A DNA stretch of 8,032 nt from Dethiosulfatibacter sp. (GTDB lineage: Bacteria > Bacillota > Clostridia > Tissierellales > Dethiosulfatibacteraceae), in the NCBI GenBank assembly GCA_030591825.1, contig JAUVAG010000034.1, forward strand, positions 1 to 8,032, given 5' to 3'. Made by a program: the position numbers and the translations under genes. Shown here piece by piece: positions 6,159-8,032 of this stretch; the stretch's first letter is position 1, and every line of letters begins with the position of its first letter. Under the pieces are notes generated by a model. The model was not told where the DNA came from. It did not search any database and was given only the letters and a program-made list of their open reading frames with translations.

Positions 6159-6937
6159 TTCAATCCCCTCAATTCATTAAATTTCCCTACCATGTCAGGA
6201 GATTTCATGAAAGCTTCACCAATAAGCACTGCATCGACACCTATTCCATCAAGATATTTCATATCCTCATAGGTGTTTATTCCACTTTCACTAACCTTCA
6301 CTATATCATCTGGCATAAGACTAATTAGCTTTTCGGTGTTTTTTAGGTCCACCGTAAATGTTTCAAGATCTCTATTGTTTACTCCAATTATTCTCGAACC
6401 TGAATTCAATGCCTTTTTTACATCAGCTTCATTGTGTACTTCAACCAGACATTCAAGTCCTAGACTGTAGGCAAGACTGATAAATTCTGTCAATTTCTTC
6501 TCATCCATTATTCTGCAAATCAATAGTATAGCATCAGCATTCAAAACTTTGGCTTCATAAATCTGATATTCATCAATTATAAAGTCCTTCCTCAAAACAG
6601 GAATATCCACCTTTTCTTTCACTTCTGTAAGATATTTTCCTTTTCCTAGAAAAAAATCCTCTTCAGTTAAAACCGATATGGCATCAGCATTTTCATTGTA
6701 GATTTCTGCGTAATCCAAATACTTAAATTCTTCGGAAATAAGTCCCTTCGAAGGTGAAGCTTTCTTGATTTCAGCTATAACTGCAATCCTATTTTTATTA
6801 TGTAACCCTTTTTCGAATTTATATGATATTTCCTTTTCCATTCCTTCAACTTCCATCTTCAATTCATAAAGGCTTTTGCTTTTTTTGGTTTCTATTAATT
6901 TATCAATCTTTTTATCTATTATCTTATCCAAGATCAT
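6155..6937 (-). CDS. trpC: Indole-3-glycerol-phosphate synthase TrpC
   Basis: TrpC closes the indole ring, converting CdRP to indole-3-glycerol phosphate with loss of CO2 and water. The 260 residues form a TIM barrel with an N-terminal helical extension, a normal length for a stand-alone TrpC. Inferred catalytic residues are all in place: Glu56 and Lys58 in AEIKKASPSKG (55-65), Lys117 in LRKDFIIDEYQI (115-126), Glu166 in LVEVHN (164-169), Asn187 in IGVNNRDLETF (184-194), and Glu217 with Ser218 in SESGI (216-220). VLIGEAFM (237-244) is the phosphate-binding end. It is separate from TrpF, unlike the fused enzyme of enterics. The start lies 4 nt after the trpD stop, and its AGGAGA ribosome binding site overlaps the trpD 3' end. 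The stop overlaps the trpF start. Confidence 0.97.
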   Translation of the reverse strand: MILDKIIDKKIDKLIETKKSKSLYELKMEVEGMEKEISYKFEKGLHNKNRIAVIAEIKKASPSKGLISEEFKYLDYAEIYNENADAISVLTEEDFFLGKGKYLTEVKEKVDIPVLRKDFIIDEYQIYEAKVLNADAILLICRIMDEKKLTEFISLAYSLGLECLVEVHNEADVKKALNSGSRIIGVNNRDLETFTVDLKNTEKLISLMPDDIVKVSESGINTYEDMKYLDGIGVDAVLIGEAFMKSPDMVGKFNELRGLK

Positions 6938-6941
6938 CAGT

Positions 6942-7952
6942 CTATCTCCTAGTTTCCGTCCTCATTTTTTCGAGTTTTTCATAGGCCATGCCAGAATCCA
7001 CAGAGATTATAGCTTTATGTAAACCTTCTTCAAAACTATCTGCCACTCCTGATATGTATATGGCTGCCGCCGCATTTAAAATAGCAATATCTCTCTTAAA
7101 CCCATCAACACCCTTAAGTATGGATTCTAATATATTAGCATTAACCTCAGGCGTTTCGCCTGATATATCTTTTAATTCACATAGCTTGAATCCATAATCC
7201 TCCGGATTTATTACATATTCAATCACCTTGTCATCCTTGATTTCCGACACATAGGTTTTACCTGTAAGTGTTATCTCATCAAGACCGTCTTCACCGTGGA
7301 CTACCATAGCTCTTTTAATTCCAAGTTCCTTCAATACATTTGCACATACATGCACAAGATGCTTATCATATACACCCATGATTTGTTTCTCCACTGAAGC
7401 GGGATTAACCATAGGTCCCAAAATATTGAATACTGTTCTGAACTTCAGTTCCTTTCTTACTGGTATGACGTTTTTAAAAGACTTATGGTGATGCGGCGCA
7501 AACATGAATCCTATGTTTGCTTCATCAAGACAGTTCTTTATCTTTTCATTTTCATCAGTGAGATATACTCCTAGCTTTTCCAAAACATCAGCGGAGCCGC
7601 TCTTGCTTGATACAGATCTGTTACCGTGTTTTGCCACCTTAACACCTGCTCCTGCCGCTATAAAGGAGGCCGTAGTTGAAATGTTGAAGGTATTTGCTCC
7701 ATCTCCGCCGGTACCAACACAGTCAACAAGATTTTCGTGCTTGTATTCCAATTTGCTCGCATTGTTGATTACAGACATGGCACATCCACTTATTTCATCT
7801 ACGGTTTCACCCTTCATCTTTAATGCAGTAAGAAATGAAGCAGTCTGTACAGGTGATGACTCCCCATTCATGATAGAGTTCATTGCCTCCAAAGCTTCAT
7901 CCCTGGTTAAATTTTCCTTGTTTGAAAGTTTAAACAATATTTCCGGTTTCAT
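6942..7952 (-). CDS. trpD: Anthranilate phosphoribosyltransferase TrpD
   Basis: TrpD transfers phosphoribose from PRPP to anthranilate, the second committed step to tryptophan. The 336 residues match the usual stand-alone length, with no glutamine amidotransferase fusion. An N-terminal helical dimerisation domain covers about residues 1-70. Next come the PRPP/Mg loop GTGGDG (80-85), NISTTASF (90-97), the KHGNRSVSSKSGSADVLE segment (from 108), FAPHHHKSF (151-159), the anthranilate-site region PVRKELKFRTVFNILGPMVNP (around 164-184), and the acidic segment HGEDGLDEI. The only small departure I notice is HHHKSF where many homologues have a His-Pro pair. ATG 7952 starts 4 nt after the stop of the preceding gene, with a GAGGTGAT ribosome binding site overlapping that stop. 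It is evidently part of one polycistronic trp message. Confidence 0.97.
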   Translation of the reverse strand: MKPEILFKLSNKENLTRDEALEAMNSIMNGESSPVQTASFLTALKMKGETVDEISGCAMSVINNASKLEYKHENLVDCVGTGGDGANTFNISTTASFIAAGAGVKVAKHGNRSVSSKSGSADVLEKLGVYLTDENEKIKNCLDEANIGFMFAPHHHKSFKNVIPVRKELKFRTVFNILGPMVNPASVEKQIMGVYDKHLVHVCANVLKELGIKRAMVVHGEDGLDEITLTGKTYVSEIKDDKVIEYVINPEDYGFKLCELKDISGETPEVNANILESILKGVDGFKRDIAILNAAAAIYISGVADSFEEGLHKAIISVDSGMAYEKLEKMRTETRR

Positions 7953-7956
7953 ATCA

Positions 7957-8032
7957 TCACCTCATTAAATTCTTCAGGAATTCATCAACTTTTTCTATTC
8001 CCTCGTTTTCTATAACCCTTGTTATCGCACTA
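7957..8032 (-). CDS. trpA: Tryptophan synthase alpha subunit, C-terminal end (partial)
   Basis: Only the last 25 codons are in the window, beginning Ser-Ala-Ile-Thr-Arg-Val-Ile-Glu and ending in KVDEFLKNLMR. The pattern fits the TrpA C-terminus. There, a (Gly)-Ser-Ala-Ile/Val motif binds the substrate phosphate, is followed by an acidic helix start, and the chain ends in an amphipathic (K)V-x-E/D-F-hydrophobic helix. The single base at the window edge is T, compatible with the missing Gly codon. The stop is 4 nt before the trpD start. TrpA cleaves indole-3-glycerol phosphate to indole, fitting the operon. Identification from 25 residues is probable, not certain. Another TIM-barrel phosphate-binding enzyme would give a similar tail. 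Confidence 0.62.
   Translation of the reverse strand, partial: SAITRVIENEGIEKVDEFLKNLMR

Overview
The window reads as chromosomal DNA of a low-G+C, strictly anaerobic Firmicute of the Clostridia type. Codons are A/T-rich, Shine-Dalgarno sites are strong (AGGAGG-like), and a multi-subunit [FeFe]-hydrogenase cluster sits next to rubredoxin and 2[4Fe-4S] ferredoxin genes. I cannot name the species from sequence alone. I see no mobile element, CRISPR array, rRNA or tRNA, and no convincing new biological system. The value lies in the gene arrangement and in three genes that are easily missed: a rubredoxin, a ferredoxin and a partial trpA.

Region 1 (182-4141, + strand) is the distal part of an electron-bifurcating [FeFe]-hydrogenase operon. 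A stand-alone thioredoxin-fold [2Fe-2S] protein is followed by hydB (NuoF-like, NAD(H)/FMN subunit) and hydA (catalytic H-cluster subunit), separated by gaps of 16 and 14 nt. Such complexes couple H2 turnover to NAD(H) and ferredoxin together. The usual third subunit, HydC (NuoE-like), is not in the window and would be expected upstream. The first 181 bases hold no gene I can identify.

Region 2 (4142-4643) is a convergent junction. A perfect inverted repeat that can act as a terminator separates hydA from two very small - strand genes, a 58-residue 2[4Fe-4S] ferredoxin and a 53-residue rubredoxin 18 nt downstream of it. Both are candidate electron carriers, and ferredoxin is the low-potential partner of bifurcating hydrogenases.

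Region 3 (4644-5519, - strand) has a small two-helix membrane protein with a SHOCT-like C-terminus and a YdbC/PC4-family nucleic-acid-binding protein. The latter has a good promoter candidate and a strong intrinsic terminator.

Region 4 (5520-8032, - strand) is part of a tryptophan biosynthesis operon. In the direction of transcription it reads end of trpA (probable), trpD, trpC, trpF, tightly packed with 4-nt gaps and a 4-nt ATGA overlap. Having trpA before trpD and trpF last differs from the common trpEGDCFBA order.
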